A stretch of DNA of 64,000 nt. Origin: Vreelandella glaciei (GTDB taxonomy: Bacteria; Pseudomonadota; Gammaproteobacteria; Pseudomonadales; Halomonadaceae). The position numbers and the translations under genes are program-made. The notes beneath the pieces are model-generated. The model was not told the origin of the DNA. It ran no database searches and saw only the letters and a program-made list of their open reading frames with translations. Location: contig NZ_JACCDE010000011.1 in the NCBI RefSeq assembly GCF_013415125.1, positions 1 through 64,000 of the forward strand. The letters run 5' to 3'. Numbering within the stretch: the first letter of the stretch is position 1; each line of letters begins with the position of its first letter. Shown here piece by piece: positions 1-8,899 of the stretch.

Positions 1-152
1 GACGTTCATCAGGGTCAGGGGATAGCGTCCCCATTAAGAGACCGACTATACGCACGCATCGGCTTATGTTGTTCATCATCGGAGCTTGCAACCGGGGAGG
101 AGTCCCTATACGCAATGACAGGGGGTATGCGGTGGTGGCAACGACATCGAAC
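1..152. other. Left edge, no gene recognised
   Basis: This is the stretch downstream of the leftward dgo operon. I see a short hairpin (GGGGA at 18-22, TCCCC at 28-32) without a convincing T-tail, and no ORF I can support. A leftward ATG at 34 opens a frame that runs off the edge, but it has no clear ribosome binding site. Confidence 0.4.
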
Positions 153-1049
153 CTATTTTAGGCGCAGTGGCGGCTCAGCTAGCCCAGCGATATCGAGTTC
201 GACCACATAAAGCGAACCTGCCGTTGGCTCTTGAGCTAGCTGCTCAGCGCTAAATCCCTCTTGCGCCGTAGTGATATACAGCGTTTTTATGCCAGAACCT
301 GAAAATGCTGAGCAAGTGGGTTGGCTGACCGGCAGCTCAACACGGCCTATCACTTTTCCGTCCTTATTCAGACGCACAACTTGTCCCGCACCCCACAGTG
401 CTAGCCAAAGACAGCCTTCGCTATCGACTACAGCGCCATCGGGATTACCCAGGGTAGAGGAGAAGTCAGCCCAGGGCTGGGGTTCACCAGTGGGCCAGCC
501 GTCGTCATCCAGTGCCCAGCGCATTACCACGCCGGTTACGGTGTCGGTAAACCAGGCAAACTGGCCATCCGCAGAGAAGCAGATAGCATTAGGAATCGTC
601 AGGCCTGAGCGCAGTTGGGTAAGCTTGCCGCGGTGTAAGCGGTAGAGGCTGCCAGCGCCTTGCTCGGCGAATTTCCCCATACTGGAAAGCCATAGGCTGC
701 CGTAACGATCCACGCGAGCATCATTGCTGCGAGTCATTGGATTGTCAGCTTCGAAATCGCAAAACTTTTCTACACTGCCGCTGGTTGGGTCGAAGCGGCT
801 TAAGCGATCCTCACCGACTAGCAGCAGCCCGTCTTCTTCAAGTGGCGTGGCTAGCGATACCCTATGATCAAGCTGATAGTATCCGCTTTCCCCGGTGGCG
901 GGGGATAGCCAGTGCAGCTGCTTTTCAAGAATATCGCACCAATAAAGGCGCCGATGTTTGGCGTCCCACTGGGGGCCTTCACCCAAGGTGCAGCGGCAAT
1001 CGACCGCTAACTCGGCCTGCCACGTTGAAACGCTAATGTCTGTATTCAT
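153..1049 (-). CDS. SMP-30/gluconolactonase-family sugar lactonase
   Basis: This 298-residue protein belongs to the SMP-30/regucalcin six-bladed beta-propeller lactonases, which open sugar 1,4- or 1,5-lactones. The expected metal and active-site residues are visible: E24 in GEGPQW, N109 in SNDAR, N154 in IPNAI and D204 in NPDG. It is the last gene of the dgo operon, 18 nt after dgoA, with AAGGAG upstream of its ATG. That position makes D-galactono-lactone the likely substrate, giving galactonate for DgoD. Family members differ in specificity (glucono-, arabinono-, xylono-lactone), so the substrate is inferred from context. No signal peptide is seen, so it should be cytoplasmic. Confidence 0.85.
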   Translation of the reverse strand: MNTDISVSTWQAELAVDCRCTLGEGPQWDAKHRRLYWCDILEKQLHWLSPATGESGYYQLDHRVSLATPLEEDGLLLVGEDRLSRFDPTSGSVEKFCDFEADNPMTRSNDARVDRYGSLWLSSMGKFAEQGAGSLYRLHRGKLTQLRSGLTIPNAICFSADGQFAWFTDTVTGVVMRWALDDDGWPTGEPQPWADFSSTLGNPDGAVVDSEGCLWLALWGAGQVVRLNKDGKVIGRVELPVSQPTCSAFSGSGIKTLYITTAQEGFSAEQLAQEPTAGSLYVVELDIAGLAEPPLRLK

Positions 1050-1067
1050 TGTTGTTGGCTCTCCTTA

Positions 1068-1673
1068 TTATTCTCCCGCTAATAACCAGGCATCAACAAG
1101 GGCTTGCGCTTGTTGACGTACCTGAGCAGCGCTTTGGCCGGGTTTGTATAGCGCGCTGCCTAAGCCTGCGCCGTCGACGCCAGCGGCGCGCCACTCGGCA
1201 AAGTTATCGACACCCGCGCCGCCGACGGCATATAAAAGTGTGCCTTCGGGTAGCACCGAACGAACCGCTTTCATACCTTCTAAGCCTACCTGCACCGCGG
1301 GGAAAAGTTTAAGCCCGGTGGCGCCTGCATCCAGCGCATCGAAGGCTTCTGAAGGTGTCACAATACCCGGCCAGCTAGCCATGCCGAGCTTATACGTTTC
1401 TTCGATCACCGCTGGCCGACAGTTAGGGGAGACGATTAAGCGCCCCCCAGCAGCATGAACATCGCGCACCTGGGCAGGGGTGAGCACCGTGCCTGCACCA
1501 ATCACTGCGCGCTCGCCAAATGCGTCTACCAAACGGCGAATGCTCTCCAGCGGGTTGGGTGAATTAAGTGGCACCTCGATCTGGGTGATACCTGCGGCGA
1601 GCACTGCTTCCGCGATATCCACGGCCTCATCAGGCGTTATACCGCGTAAAATACCAATCAGGGGCAGCGACAT
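1068..1673 (-). CDS. dgoA: 2-dehydro-3-deoxy-6-phosphogalactonate aldolase
   Basis: This class I aldolase cleaves 2-keto-3-deoxy-6-phosphogalactonate to pyruvate and glyceraldehyde 3-phosphate, the last step of galactonate catabolism. The start used here gives 201 residues. The fold signature LIGILRGITP opens the protein, E33 lies in IEVPLNSP, and the Schiff-base lysine is K122 in GLKLFPA. The frame also has an ATG at 1688 (five residues longer) without a Shine-Dalgarno. The ATG at 1673 has GGAG nine bases upstream and was preferred. It lies just after dgoK. The same family includes the KDPG aldolase Eda. The dgo neighbours and the LNSP motif favour the galactonate enzyme, but it could also serve the edd operon, which has no eda in this window. 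Confidence 0.88.
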   Translation of the reverse strand: MSLPLIGILRGITPDEAVDIAEAVLAAGITQIEVPLNSPNPLESIRRLVDAFGERAVIGAGTVLTPAQVRDVHAAGGRLIVSPNCRPAVIEETYKLGMASWPGIVTPSEAFDALDAGATGLKLFPAVQVGLEGMKAVRSVLPEGTLLYAVGGAGVDNFAEWRAAGVDGAGLGSALYKPGQSAAQVRQQAQALVDAWLLAGE

Positions 1674-1695
1674 AGGCAATTTCTCCATGCTTAAA

Positions 1696-2694
1696 TTATT
1701 TTAACGCGTGATGGGCGAGTCGAAGGCCAGCTAACACGGCAGTGTCGCCATCCATATGCTGCGTTTGATAGCCGATCGTATTGAGCGCCAGCGTATAGCG
1801 CTGGCTAAGCGCTTGATTGCCAATCAGCATGATGGGCTTATCGGTGGGGCACTTTCGGCAGGCGCCAGTGAGCTCAAGACCGATGGCGAGTCCAGAGAGC
1901 CTGGCCGCCAATACCGCACCACGCGTGTCCCCTGCAGGTAACCGACCATCAAGTAAATCTTGTGCGCGCAGGCCGAACAGGCGGCTACTAAACAGTTCGG
2001 GTGCTTCGTTTATTTCTCTGACTGCTGAAGTAAAGGCCTCACGGCAAGTCGGATCGTTAAGGTTGTTCCTGGCCGCAGAAGGTGTTGAAACGGAATGCTT
2101 TAGCACCGACTGGTTGGCCAATAGCTGATACAGCTCACCGGTTAGATAGGTCGTGAACTGAGTAACGGAACCCGCTTCAAGGGTAGCCCACTTAGCGTGG
2201 GTGCCGGGCAAACAGGCAAGGCCAGAAAAATCGGGGGTGTTGGCGACGAGCCCTGCTAACTGGGTCTCTTCACCGCGCATCACATCAAAGTGAGTTGCGG
2301 TACCTCGTGTTTGGCTTAAGCCAGGCAGCAGGTAAACACCTAGCTGGTCACCCCTAAGCGTTGGCGTCACAGCGCCTTGGCTAAGCTGGTCAAGCCGCGT
2401 GGGTACCGGCAAATAGGCGGCTTCCAGCCAACCCTGACGAGCGCCCGCCATCCCACAAACCATCACATCCGTCTGGCCGGAAGCGGGCAACCAATCACCC
2501 ACCAGCCTTAACAGCTCGGTTTCGTACTCGTCGGCCTTTAGCGACAGCATGCCCTTGTCGCTGTTGGCTTGGGCAACCACTTGGTCGTGTTGATCCAGCC
2601 CCCAGGCGCGTAGGTTGCTAGAGCCCCAGTCCACAGCAATCCAGGCCAACTGATATGCTATTTCAGTCGTTTCACGCATCGCGCTTGATTCCAT
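1696..2694 (-). CDS. dgoK: 2-dehydro-3-deoxygalactonokinase
   Basis: DgoK phosphorylates 2-keto-3-deoxygalactonate with ATP at C6, supplying the aldolase encoded next. The protein has 332 residues. It starts with the sugar-kinase phosphate loop WIAVDWGSSNLRAW near residues 18-31, and carries GMAGARQGW and LPGTHAKWA further on, as expected for the family. Its start codon lies 3 nt after the dgoD stop, with GGAG across the junction, so the two genes are translationally linked. The order dgoD-dgoK-dgoA follows the pathway. Nothing is truncated. Confidence 0.9.
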   Translation of the reverse strand: MESSAMRETTEIAYQLAWIAVDWGSSNLRAWGLDQHDQVVAQANSDKGMLSLKADEYETELLRLVGDWLPASGQTDVMVCGMAGARQGWLEAAYLPVPTRLDQLSQGAVTPTLRGDQLGVYLLPGLSQTRGTATHFDVMRGEETQLAGLVANTPDFSGLACLPGTHAKWATLEAGSVTQFTTYLTGELYQLLANQSVLKHSVSTPSAARNNLNDPTCREAFTSAVREINEAPELFSSRLFGLRAQDLLDGRLPAGDTRGAVLAARLSGLAIGLELTGACRKCPTDKPIMLIGNQALSQRYTLALNTIGYQTQHMDGDTAVLAGLRLAHHALK

Positions 2695-2697
2695 GGC

Positions 2698-3846
2698 TTA
2701 CCACTCCGCAATTGAACCGTCTTCATGCGTCCAAACCGGGTTACGCCAGCGGTGACCGACCTTAGCGCGCTCCTCAACAAACTCTTCGTTGATCTCAACG
2801 CCAAGCCCTGGGCCTTGGGGAATGGCGCAGAAACCGTCTTCAATGGCGAGGGCAGATTTATCGACCAAGTAGTCGAGGACATCGTTGCCCTGGTTGTAGT
2901 GAATACCCATGCTCTGCTCTTGAATAAAGGCGTTGTGGCTGACCGCATCCAGCTGTAGCGATGCGGCCAGCGTTAACGGACCGAGCGGGCAATGGGGCGC
3001 CAGGGCGACATCGTAGGCCGAGGCCAGGGCGTTAATCTTTAGCCCCTCGCTGATCCCGCCGCAGTGGGAAATGTCGGGCTGAATAATGTCGATCATGCCG
3101 TCGGCCAGCAGGTCGCGGAACTGGAAGCGGGTGTGCAGCCGTTCCCCGGTGGCCAGCGGGTAGCCCAGACCACCGGCAATATCCTTCAGGCAAGGCAAGT
3201 GCTCCGGGGCGACCGGCTCTTCCACGAACATCGGGTGAAAAGGCTCCAGCTCGCGCAGCAGTGCTTTGGCCATTGGCCGATGTACGCGGCCATGAAAGTC
3301 GATCCCAATGCCGATATCCGGGCCCACGGCGTTTCGCGCTTCCGCGACTCGTGCTACTGCTTCATCAATCTTGCGATGGGAATCGACAATTTGCAGTTCG
3401 GGCGTCCCGTTCATCTTGAAAGCGGTAAAGCCTTTTTCGACCAGGGCCTTAGCACCAGCGCCCACATCGCTCGGGCGGTCGCCACCGGTCCAGGCGTACA
3501 TGCGCATTTTGTCGCGCACGGCACCGCCTAGCAGCTGGTGAACGGGTACACCCAGATCGCGGCCTTTAAGATCCCATAGCGCCTGGTCAATACCGGCAAT
3601 CGCGCTCATCAGAATAGGACCACCACGATAAAAACCGGCGCGATACATGATGTTCCAAAGATGCTCAATGCGGTGCGGGTCTTGGCCGATCAAGTAGTCA
3701 GAAAGCTCATGCACAGCGGCTTCAACGGTTGCCGCGCGGCCTTCAATCACCGGTTCACCCCAGCCGTAGCAGCCTTCGTCAGTCTCAATTTTAAGGAACA
3801 GCCAGCGCGGAGGAACTTGCCAGGTCTTGAGTTTGGTAATTTTCAT
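2698..3846 (-). CDS. dgoD: D-galactonate dehydratase
   Basis: This enolase-superfamily enzyme dehydrates D-galactonate to 2-keto-3-deoxygalactonate. At 382 residues it matches the length of the E. coli enzyme. The metal ligands and catalytic residues are in the expected places: D183 and H185 in GIDFHGR, E209 in FVEEPV, E235 in ATGERL and H285 in LAPHCPLG. The start is ATG with AAGGATG upstream. It follows dgoR by 43 nt and precedes dgoK by 3 nt. Related dehydratases act on other sugar acids, but residue spacing and operon partners make galactonate the clear choice. Confidence 0.93.
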   Translation of the reverse strand: MKITKLKTWQVPPRWLFLKIETDEGCYGWGEPVIEGRAATVEAAVHELSDYLIGQDPHRIEHLWNIMYRAGFYRGGPILMSAIAGIDQALWDLKGRDLGVPVHQLLGGAVRDKMRMYAWTGGDRPSDVGAGAKALVEKGFTAFKMNGTPELQIVDSHRKIDEAVARVAEARNAVGPDIGIGIDFHGRVHRPMAKALLRELEPFHPMFVEEPVAPEHLPCLKDIAGGLGYPLATGERLHTRFQFRDLLADGMIDIIQPDISHCGGISEGLKINALASAYDVALAPHCPLGPLTLAASLQLDAVSHNAFIQEQSMGIHYNQGNDVLDYLVDKSALAIEDGFCAIPQGPGLGVEINEEFVEERAKVGHRWRNPVWTHEDGSIAEW

Positions 3847-3889
3847 GTTCGGTCATCCTTCTGAATAGGAAGTCTTCATTGCGTAATTG

Positions 3890-4624
3890 TCAGCTGACGA
3901 TGCCAAGGTCGATGGCCGTGCGGCGCAGCACTTCTCTGGCGGCAGTTTCCGCGCTACTGATGTCGCGATGACGGATGGCATCAAGTACCTGGCGGTGGCG
4001 GGCTAGGCTGTCATCTAAGGTGTCGGTTCGATCCTGCGAGCGGTGTATCAGCGCCATGATAGAAGGGCGCAGTAAATGGCCCATTTGCCGCCAGACCAAA
4101 TTATGGCTGGCCCGGTAGGTAGCATCGTGAAAGGCAACATCGTATTCGGCATGCTCAGCACGCGCTTCAACACTGCCTGCCGTGCGCTCCATGCCCGCAA
4201 AGGCACTCTCCAGACGTTCAAGATCCTCGGTATTGGCTGCCTGGGCAGCGAGCCCTGCCACCACCGGTTCGGCTGAATAACGAAAGGCGTAAATGGCCCT
4301 GACCAGCTGTGGGTCAAGGTTGACCAGGCCGGTCATCCATTCGCTCATCAGTGGGTCAAGCAAGTGCCACTCACCCAGCTCTCTTACTAGCGTGCCACGG
4401 CCCGCGGTGCGCTCTAGTAGCCCGGCTGCGGTCAGGCTGGTTAGCGCGTTACGTACCTGATTACGGCTGACCGCAAAGTGTTGGCCGATATCCAGCTCAC
4501 GTGGAAAGATGTCACCCGGTTGCCAGTGACCTGCCAGCAGTGCCTGAGCGAGTAAACGCGCTAACTGTTCAGCACCACCCTGATGGGGAGGCAAGGCGTC
4601 CAACGTCATGGCGGATCTCGTCAA
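3890..4624 (-). CDS. dgoR: GntR/FadR-family regulator of the dgo operon
   Basis: This 244-residue regulator has an N-terminal winged helix (residues about 18-80, with FPRELDIGQHFAVSRNQVRNAL) and a C-terminal all-helical FCD effector domain carrying the metal-binding aspartate and histidines (DVAFHDATYRASHN). It is the first gene of the leftward dgo cluster and probably represses it until galactonate or a derivative binds, as known for E. coli DgoR. A perfect 7-1-7 palindrome lies in the promoter just upstream, which suggests autorepression of the whole operon. The effector is inferred from context. Confidence 0.85.
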   Translation of the reverse strand: MTRSAMTLDALPPHQGGAEQLARLLAQALLAGHWQPGDIFPRELDIGQHFAVSRNQVRNALTSLTAAGLLERTAGRGTLVRELGEWHLLDPLMSEWMTGLVNLDPQLVRAIYAFRYSAEPVVAGLAAQAANTEDLERLESAFAGMERTAGSVEARAEHAEYDVAFHDATYRASHNLVWRQMGHLLRPSIMALIHRSQDRTDTLDDSLARHRQVLDAIRHRDISSAETAAREVLRRTAIDLGIVS

Positions 4625-4645
4625 TGGCCGTATTGCCCTCAGTCT

Positions 4646-4673
4646 ATTAAATGTCTGACATTTCTACAAGCAA
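4646..4673 (-). promoter_or_regulatory. dgo promoter with DgoR-type operator
   Basis: On the minus strand a -35 TTGCTT (4673-4668) and a -10 TTTAAT (4651-4646) are 16 bp apart. The palindrome AAATGTC-T-GACATTT (4649-4663) fills the spacer and runs into the -10. The GT-N-AC core is typical of FadR-subfamily operators. Binding here would block RNA polymerase, so repression by promoter occlusion is expected. Assignment to DgoR is inferred from adjacency. Confidence 0.6.
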
Positions 4674-4735
4674 GCTCCTTTAGACATAAGTACGAGCTAA
4701 AAGGCTGTCTAGTAACCCTACGTGCGGACATAAAA

Positions 4736-4766
4736 AAATGGCGCGTCTGAAGCAGGCGCGCCATTT
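4736..4766 (-). terminator. Intrinsic terminator of the edd-glk-fructokinase operon
   Basis: A perfect 10-bp stem (AAATGGCGCG at 4736-4745, CGCGCCATTT at 4757-4766) encloses an 11-nt loop. In the leftward direction it runs into a T-run (complement of the A7 at 4732-4738). It lies 26 bp past the fructokinase stop codon. Confidence 0.85.
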
Positions 4767-4792
4767 AATTAATGCTTATGTGTTTTTACTGA

Positions 4793-5740
4793 CTAATCAA
4801 TATCGGCTCGGGTCGGCAGTGCGGCGTAGGCGCCCGGTCGAGTGACGGCGTGCGCACCGCAGCGGCAGGCAGTATCCACTGCCCGATGCAGGAAGTCGCT
4901 ATCATTGTGCCAGTTTTCATTGATGCCATGGGCCGAAAGCTCCGCTAACAGCCCGCCAATAAAGGCATCGCCGCCAGCGGTGGTATCGACCGCTTCAACG
5001 TTGGGTGGCGCGATGCGCTGGTCGACGCCGACGCCTTTGAGAATGACCTCATTAGGACCGTCGGTAATCAAGATGACTTTCACACCTGCCGCCAGCCGCT
5101 CTGATAGCCACGATTCTGCAGGATGATCGGCGCGCAAGTAGTCGAGCTCTTCCTGTGACAGCTTGAGCAGCTCAGCACCGTCTAGCAGTTGCGTAACTAG
5201 GCTGGCATCGGCTTCGCCGCCGGGCCACAGGTTGTGGCGCAGGTTGGCATCGACGCTGATCAGGCAACCTGCGCGCTTGGCCATGGTGGCCATCGCCAGG
5301 GTAACGTCGGCGATCTCTGGGTCGGTTAGGCTGTTACTGCATAAGTGCAGAATGGCGGGGTTCTCGAAGACGCTATGGGGTAAATGCTCAAGGCGATAAA
5401 GCAGGTCAGCAGCGGGCGGGCGATAGAAATCAAAAGTCCGTTCGCCCACGTCATCACGGGAAACAAACGCCAGCGCCGTGCGCGACTGTTTAGTGAATTC
5501 AACGCCGCTGGTGTCTACGCCATGGCTGTTGAGTTCGCGCACAATGAAGTGCCCAAACGTATCGTCGCCCACCATGCCTAAAAATTGGCTAGGAACGCCC
5601 AAGCGGGCGCAGGCGACCGCCACGTTTGCGGGTGCACCGCCAGCATAGGGGGTAAAGGTTTCCTGGGTGCCCGTGGCTGCCCCTAAACGGCTGGAGAGCA
5701 TATCGACCAGCGCTTCCCCAAACGCGATGACTGGTGTCAT
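4793..5740 (-). CDS. PfkB-family fructokinase
   Basis: This ribokinase/PfkB-fold sugar kinase of 315 residues most likely phosphorylates fructose to fructose 6-phosphate. PfkB signature 1 is seen as AGGAPANVAVACARLG near residue 33. The C-terminal ATP/anion-hole motif is DTTAGGDAF, where most relatives have DTTGAGDAF. The frame extends 20 codons further upstream, but the ATG at 5740 has AAGGAG seven bases away and begins with the family-typical VIAFGEALVDM, so it was chosen. It is the third gene of the edd-glk operon, 22 nt after glk. A related sugar such as 2-keto-3-deoxygluconate cannot be excluded as substrate. Confidence 0.8.
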   Translation of the reverse strand: MTPVIAFGEALVDMLSSRLGAATGTQETFTPYAGGAPANVAVACARLGVPSQFLGMVGDDTFGHFIVRELNSHGVDTSGVEFTKQSRTALAFVSRDDVGERTFDFYRPPAADLLYRLEHLPHSVFENPAILHLCSNSLTDPEIADVTLAMATMAKRAGCLISVDANLRHNLWPGGEADASLVTQLLDGAELLKLSQEELDYLRADHPAESWLSERLAAGVKVILITDGPNEVILKGVGVDQRIAPPNVEAVDTTAGGDAFIGGLLAELSAHGINENWHNDSDFLHRAVDTACRCGAHAVTRPGAYAALPTRADID

Positions 5741-5762
5741 CAGTGACTCCTTATTAATATTA

Positions 5763-6728
5763 TTAGAAAACTTCTTCGTTATGCAGCGCCTCGGCGGCAC
5801 CTAATAAGCCGGTCCAAGGGGCGGTAACCACCCATATTGGAATATCAGCATTATAGGTACCCATGCGGCCTTTATTGATAAAGGCCGTGCGCAAGTCGCT
5901 CTTGGGCAACCAGTCAAGCAAGCGCGGAAGAATACCGCCACACAGATAAACACCGCCCCTTGCGCCCATGGTCAAGGTGGTATCACCGCACACATCACCC
6001 AGAATTTTGAGAAAGCGAAGTAGGGCAGCAGTGGCGAGGCTATCGCCTTCATTGGCGGCTTTGGTGACATCCGCCGGGCTAGCTAAGCATGGCTCAACAC
6101 CTTCAAACGTGCAGTAGGCTTGATAAAGTTCTAACAAACCCTGGCCGCATAAGACTCGCTCTACACTGATTCGCGTACGACGCTGTTTAAACACATCCAC
6201 AATCGCTCGCTCGGTATCATCCGTCGGCGCGAAGGTGACATGGCCGCCTTCGGTAGGCAGTGGAATCCAGGCGCGCTGGCCGGGGAATACCCCGGCAACG
6301 CCTAGCCCCGTGCCAGGCCCGATGACAAGGCGTGTGGCGTGCGCCTGAGACTTGCCCGGCTGGACTTCGACCAATTCACTGGCAGCGACATGAGGCACAC
6401 CCAGCGCCTGGGCGGTGAAGTCGTTAATGACTTTAAAAACAGCGAGGTTAAGCGCTTGCTGAACCTCGCTTTTTAAAAATTCCCAGTGGTTATTGGTCAT
6501 CTTGACCCGCTCAGAGTGAACGGGGCAGGCGAAGGCTAAGCACGCCTCTTGAGGCGCGTTTTCACCGGTGGCGCCCACACGGTTCAAGTAGTCTTGAACC
6601 GCTTCTACAACACCAGGGTAGTCGGCGCAGGGTAAGTTCAAAATATCGTGTGGGGTTATTTCACCGGGAGAGACCAACGCCAAACGTGCGTTGGTTCCCC
6701 CGATATCGCCGATCAGCGCCGGTCGCAT
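5763..6728 (-). CDS. glk: Glucokinase
   Basis: This proteobacterial-type glucokinase (321 residues) phosphorylates glucose with ATP in the cytoplasm. Seen are the N-terminal phosphate motif GDIGGTNARLAL (residues 7-18), INDFTAQALG, the ATP site VIGPGTGLGVAG, EGGHVTFAP and a C-terminal ARGGVYLCGGI. Its ATG overlaps the edd stop (TGATG) with AGAGGATG just upstream, so translation is coupled. It supplies glucose 6-phosphate to the oxidative branch that leads to the Edd substrate. ROK-family kinases look different, so this is the Glk (COG0837) type. Confidence 0.92.
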   Translation of the reverse strand: MRPALIGDIGGTNARLALVSPGEITPHDILNLPCADYPGVVEAVQDYLNRVGATGENAPQEACLAFACPVHSERVKMTNNHWEFLKSEVQQALNLAVFKVINDFTAQALGVPHVAASELVEVQPGKSQAHATRLVIGPGTGLGVAGVFPGQRAWIPLPTEGGHVTFAPTDDTERAIVDVFKQRRTRISVERVLCGQGLLELYQAYCTFEGVEPCLASPADVTKAANEGDSLATAALLRFLKILGDVCGDTTLTMGARGGVYLCGGILPRLLDWLPKSDLRTAFINKGRMGTYNADIPIWVVTAPWTGLLGAAEALHNEEVF

Positions 6729-8617
6729 CAGGCATCCTCTTGTGAGATTTGCCCCTGCTGGCGGGCGAGATCATCGGCTTCAAAGCCACCGAATACACCA
6801 GCGCCTTCTTCACCGCGCATGGCAAGGTGACGGAAGCCGCCAAACAGCTCGCGACCCAAGCCCACGTGGTAGTGATCCAGGTTACCGATGGCCAGTTGCC
6901 GATCAGCCCAGCTGGCGGGGTCAACTTTGGCTTCCAGCGTGCCCGCATTGGCATCCAGGCGCACAATATCGCCATCGCGCAGTTTGGCCAGCGGGCCACC
7001 ATCCAGGGCTTCCGGACTCATGTGGATAGAAGCCGGTACCTTGCCCGATGCGCCCGACATGCGGCCATCGGTGACCAGCGCCACTTTATAGCCACGGTCC
7101 TGCAGCACGCCCAGGAACGGCGTTAGTTTGTGTAGCTCGGGCATGCCGTTAGCTTTGGGCCCCTGGAAGCGTACAACCACGATGACATCGCGGTCTAAAT
7201 CGCCAGACTCAAAAGCCGCTTTCATTTCATTTTGATCTTCGAAGATTTTTACCGGCGCTTCAACAATGCGATGCTCTTCGGCGACTGCGGAGATTTTAAT
7301 CACACCGCGTCCCAGGTTGCCTTTCATCACCGTTAAACCACCCGTTGCCGCGAAGGGCGTAGCGACAGGGCGCAGAACGTCTTCATCAAGGCTTTTTTCG
7401 GGGCCTTCATGCCAGACGACTTTGCCATCTTCCAGGAACGGTTCCTGGGTGTAAGCGGTGAGGTCGGTGCCGAAAACAGTGGGGATATCGCCGTGTAACA
7501 AGCCAGCGCCCAGCAGCTCGCGGAACAGGTAGCTCATGCCGCCCGCCGCCTGGAAGTGGTTAATATCCGCCTGGCCGTTAGGGTAAACCTGCATCAGGCT
7601 GGGCGTAACTGCCGAAAGGTCGGTGAAGTCATCCCAGTTCAGGGTAATGCCCGCAGCGGCGGCCATGGCGATCAGGTGCATCGTATGGTTGGTTGAACCA
7701 CCGGAAGCCAGCAAACCCACCACGGCGTTAACAATCGCGCGCTCATCAATCTGTTTAAAGAACGGGCGATAGTCGCCGCCGGGTTCGGTGTTACGAATAG
7801 CCTGCTCTGTGGCGTAGCGGGTCAGTGCTTCGCGCATCTCGGTGCCAGGGTTTACAAAAGAAGTGCCGGGCAGGTGTAGGCCCATCACCTCCATCATTAG
7901 CTGGTTGGAGTTGGCGGTGCCGTAGAAGGTGCAGGTGCCGGGGCTGTGGTAGGACTCCGACTCGGCTTCAAGCAGCTCGGCGCGGCCCACTTTACCTTCT
8001 GCGTAGAGTTGGCGGACGCGCGCCTTCTCTTTGTTAGGCAGGCCGCTGGGCATTGGGCCCGCGGGGACAAACATGGCGGGCAGATGCCCAAAGCGTGCGG
8101 CAGCGATGAAAAGGCCTGGAATTATCTTGTCGCATACACCCAGATAAAGGGCAGCATCAAACATATTGTGCGAGAGGCCAACGGCAGCGGACATGGCAAT
8201 CACATCGCGAGAAAACAGGGAAAGTTCCATCCCCGGCTGGCCTTGAGTCACACCGTCGCACATGGCGGGCACGCCACCGGCAAACTGAGCGGTTGAGCCC
8301 ATGGCACTGGCGGCTGCTTTAATCGTTTCAGGAAACGTCTCAAACGGCTGGTGCGCCGAGAGCATATCGTTGTAAGACGATATAATCCCTAAGTTGGCGC
8401 TGTTCATCAGCTTGAGTTCGTTCTTATCACGCGGGTTACAGGCCGCGAAACCGTGGGCCAGGTTGCCACAGCTTAGTTCGGCACGGTGCACACCACGTTT
8501 GTGCTGGTCAGCCATGCGCCGCTCATAGAGGGCGCGCCGCTCAGCAGAGCGCTCACGAATGCGCTGGGTAACCTCAGCAACGGTAGGGTTTAAAGTGGCA
8601 GGTGTTGAGCTCGGCAT
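6728..8617 (-). CDS. edd: Phosphogluconate dehydratase
   Basis: Edd converts 6-phosphogluconate to 2-keto-3-deoxy-6-phosphogluconate, the committing step of the Entner-Doudoroff pathway. The protein has 629 residues, normal for the IlvD/Edd family. Candidate Fe-S cysteines lie in [10 protein letters not shown] and [13 protein letters not shown], and [15 protein letters not shown] is the family signature near the C-terminus. It is first in the operon edd-glk-fructokinase. The matching aldolase gene eda is not in the window, so either it is elsewhere or DgoA helps. The region upstream carries two HexR-like boxes. Confidence 0.95.
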   Translation of the reverse strand: MPSSTPATLNPTVAEVTQRIRERSAERRALYERRMADQHKRGVHRAELSCGNLAHGFAACNPRDKNELKLMNSANLGIISSYNDMLSAHQPFETFPETIKAAASAMGSTAQFAGGVPAMCDGVTQGQPGMELSLFSRDVIAMSAAVGLSHNMFDAALYLGVCDKIIPGLFIAAARFGHLPAMFVPAGPMPSGLPNKEKARVRQLYAEGKVGRAELLEAESESYHSPGTCTFYGTANSNQLMMEVMGLHLPGTSFVNPGTEMREALTRYATEQAIRNTEPGGDYRPFFKQIDERAIVNAVVGLLASGGSTNHTMHLIAMAAAAGITLNWDDFTDLSAVTPSLMQVYPNGQADINHFQAAGGMSYLFRELLGAGLLHGDIPTVFGTDLTAYTQEPFLEDGKVVWHEGPEKSLDEDVLRPVATPFAATGGLTVMKGNLGRGVIKISAVAEEHRIVEAPVKIFEDQNEMKAAFESGDLDRDVIVVVRFQGPKANGMPELHKLTPFLGVLQDRGYKVALVTDGRMSGASGKVPASIHMSPEALDGGPLAKLRDGDIVRLDANAGTLEAKVDPASWADRQLAIGNLDHYHVGLGRELFGGFRHLAMRGEEGAGVFGGFEADDLARQQGQISQEDA

Positions 8618-8653
8618 AGGGACCTCTGCGTGATAGAGACGGTGAGTGAAGCT

Positions 8654-8668
8654 TGTAGTTATTTTACA
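8654..8668. promoter_or_regulatory. HexR-like operator 1
   Basis: TGTAGTTATTTTACA matches the published HexR consensus TGTARTWWWAYTACA, as I recall it, at 14 of 15 positions. It lies 37 bp upstream of the edd start. HexR is a KDPG-responsive repressor of Entner-Doudoroff genes in gammaproteobacteria. No hexR gene is in this window. Confidence 0.55.
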
Positions 8669-8715
8669 TTTTTTGGCGTCGATATAAGAGACTTTACGGC
8701 AATAAAAACAGCAAT

Positions 8716-8730
8716 TGTAGTTTTATTACC
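8716..8730. promoter_or_regulatory. HexR-like operator 2
   Basis: TGTAGTTTTATTACC matches the same 15-base consensus except at the last base. Its centre is 62 bp, about six helical turns, from the first box. Two boxes on the same DNA face suggest co-operative binding or looping over the edd promoter. Confidence 0.55.
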
Positions 8731-8735
8731 CGAAT

Positions 8736-8761
8736 TTGGTGTGCAGGTACCAGCACACCAA
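8736..8761. repeat. Perfect inverted repeat between edd and cobT
   Basis: TTGGTGTGC (8736-8744) and GCACACCAA (8753-8761) form a perfect 9-bp stem around an 8-nt centre that is itself nearly symmetric (GGTACC). There is no T-run, so an operator or cruciform is more likely than a terminator. It lies 138 bp before cobT and next to HexR-like box 2. The binding protein is unknown. Confidence 0.5.
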
Positions 8762-8899
8762 GAAGCATAGATATATCTAGAAGACCCTGAAAGGGTGGAA
8801 GATCGGTCAATGAAATAGCAAGTATAGCACTCCGGCTTTTGCTACCATTTTGTGCTTTGCCTTTGAACGTTTGATTACCCCTACCGACTCGGAGCTTGC

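Noticed and set aside
1-34. Leftward ORF starting at position 34
   Set aside because: Only about 11 codons are inside the window and the start lacks a Shine-Dalgarno; cannot be supported.
271-645. Long antisense ORFs inside metabolic genes (for example 271-645, 3064-3531, 6749-7126)
   Set aside because: They mirror conserved genes on the opposite strand in GC-rich DNA and show no family features of their own.
1068-1688. dgoA as the KDPG aldolase eda of the edd operon
   Set aside because: Placement with dgoD and dgoK and family motifs favour KDPGal aldolase; dual use remains possible but is not shown.
8762-8899. Possible cobalamin riboswitch ahead of cobT
   Set aside because: No B12 box or GATTCC...GCCCCCGC core is present; only the one ahead of btuB qualifies.
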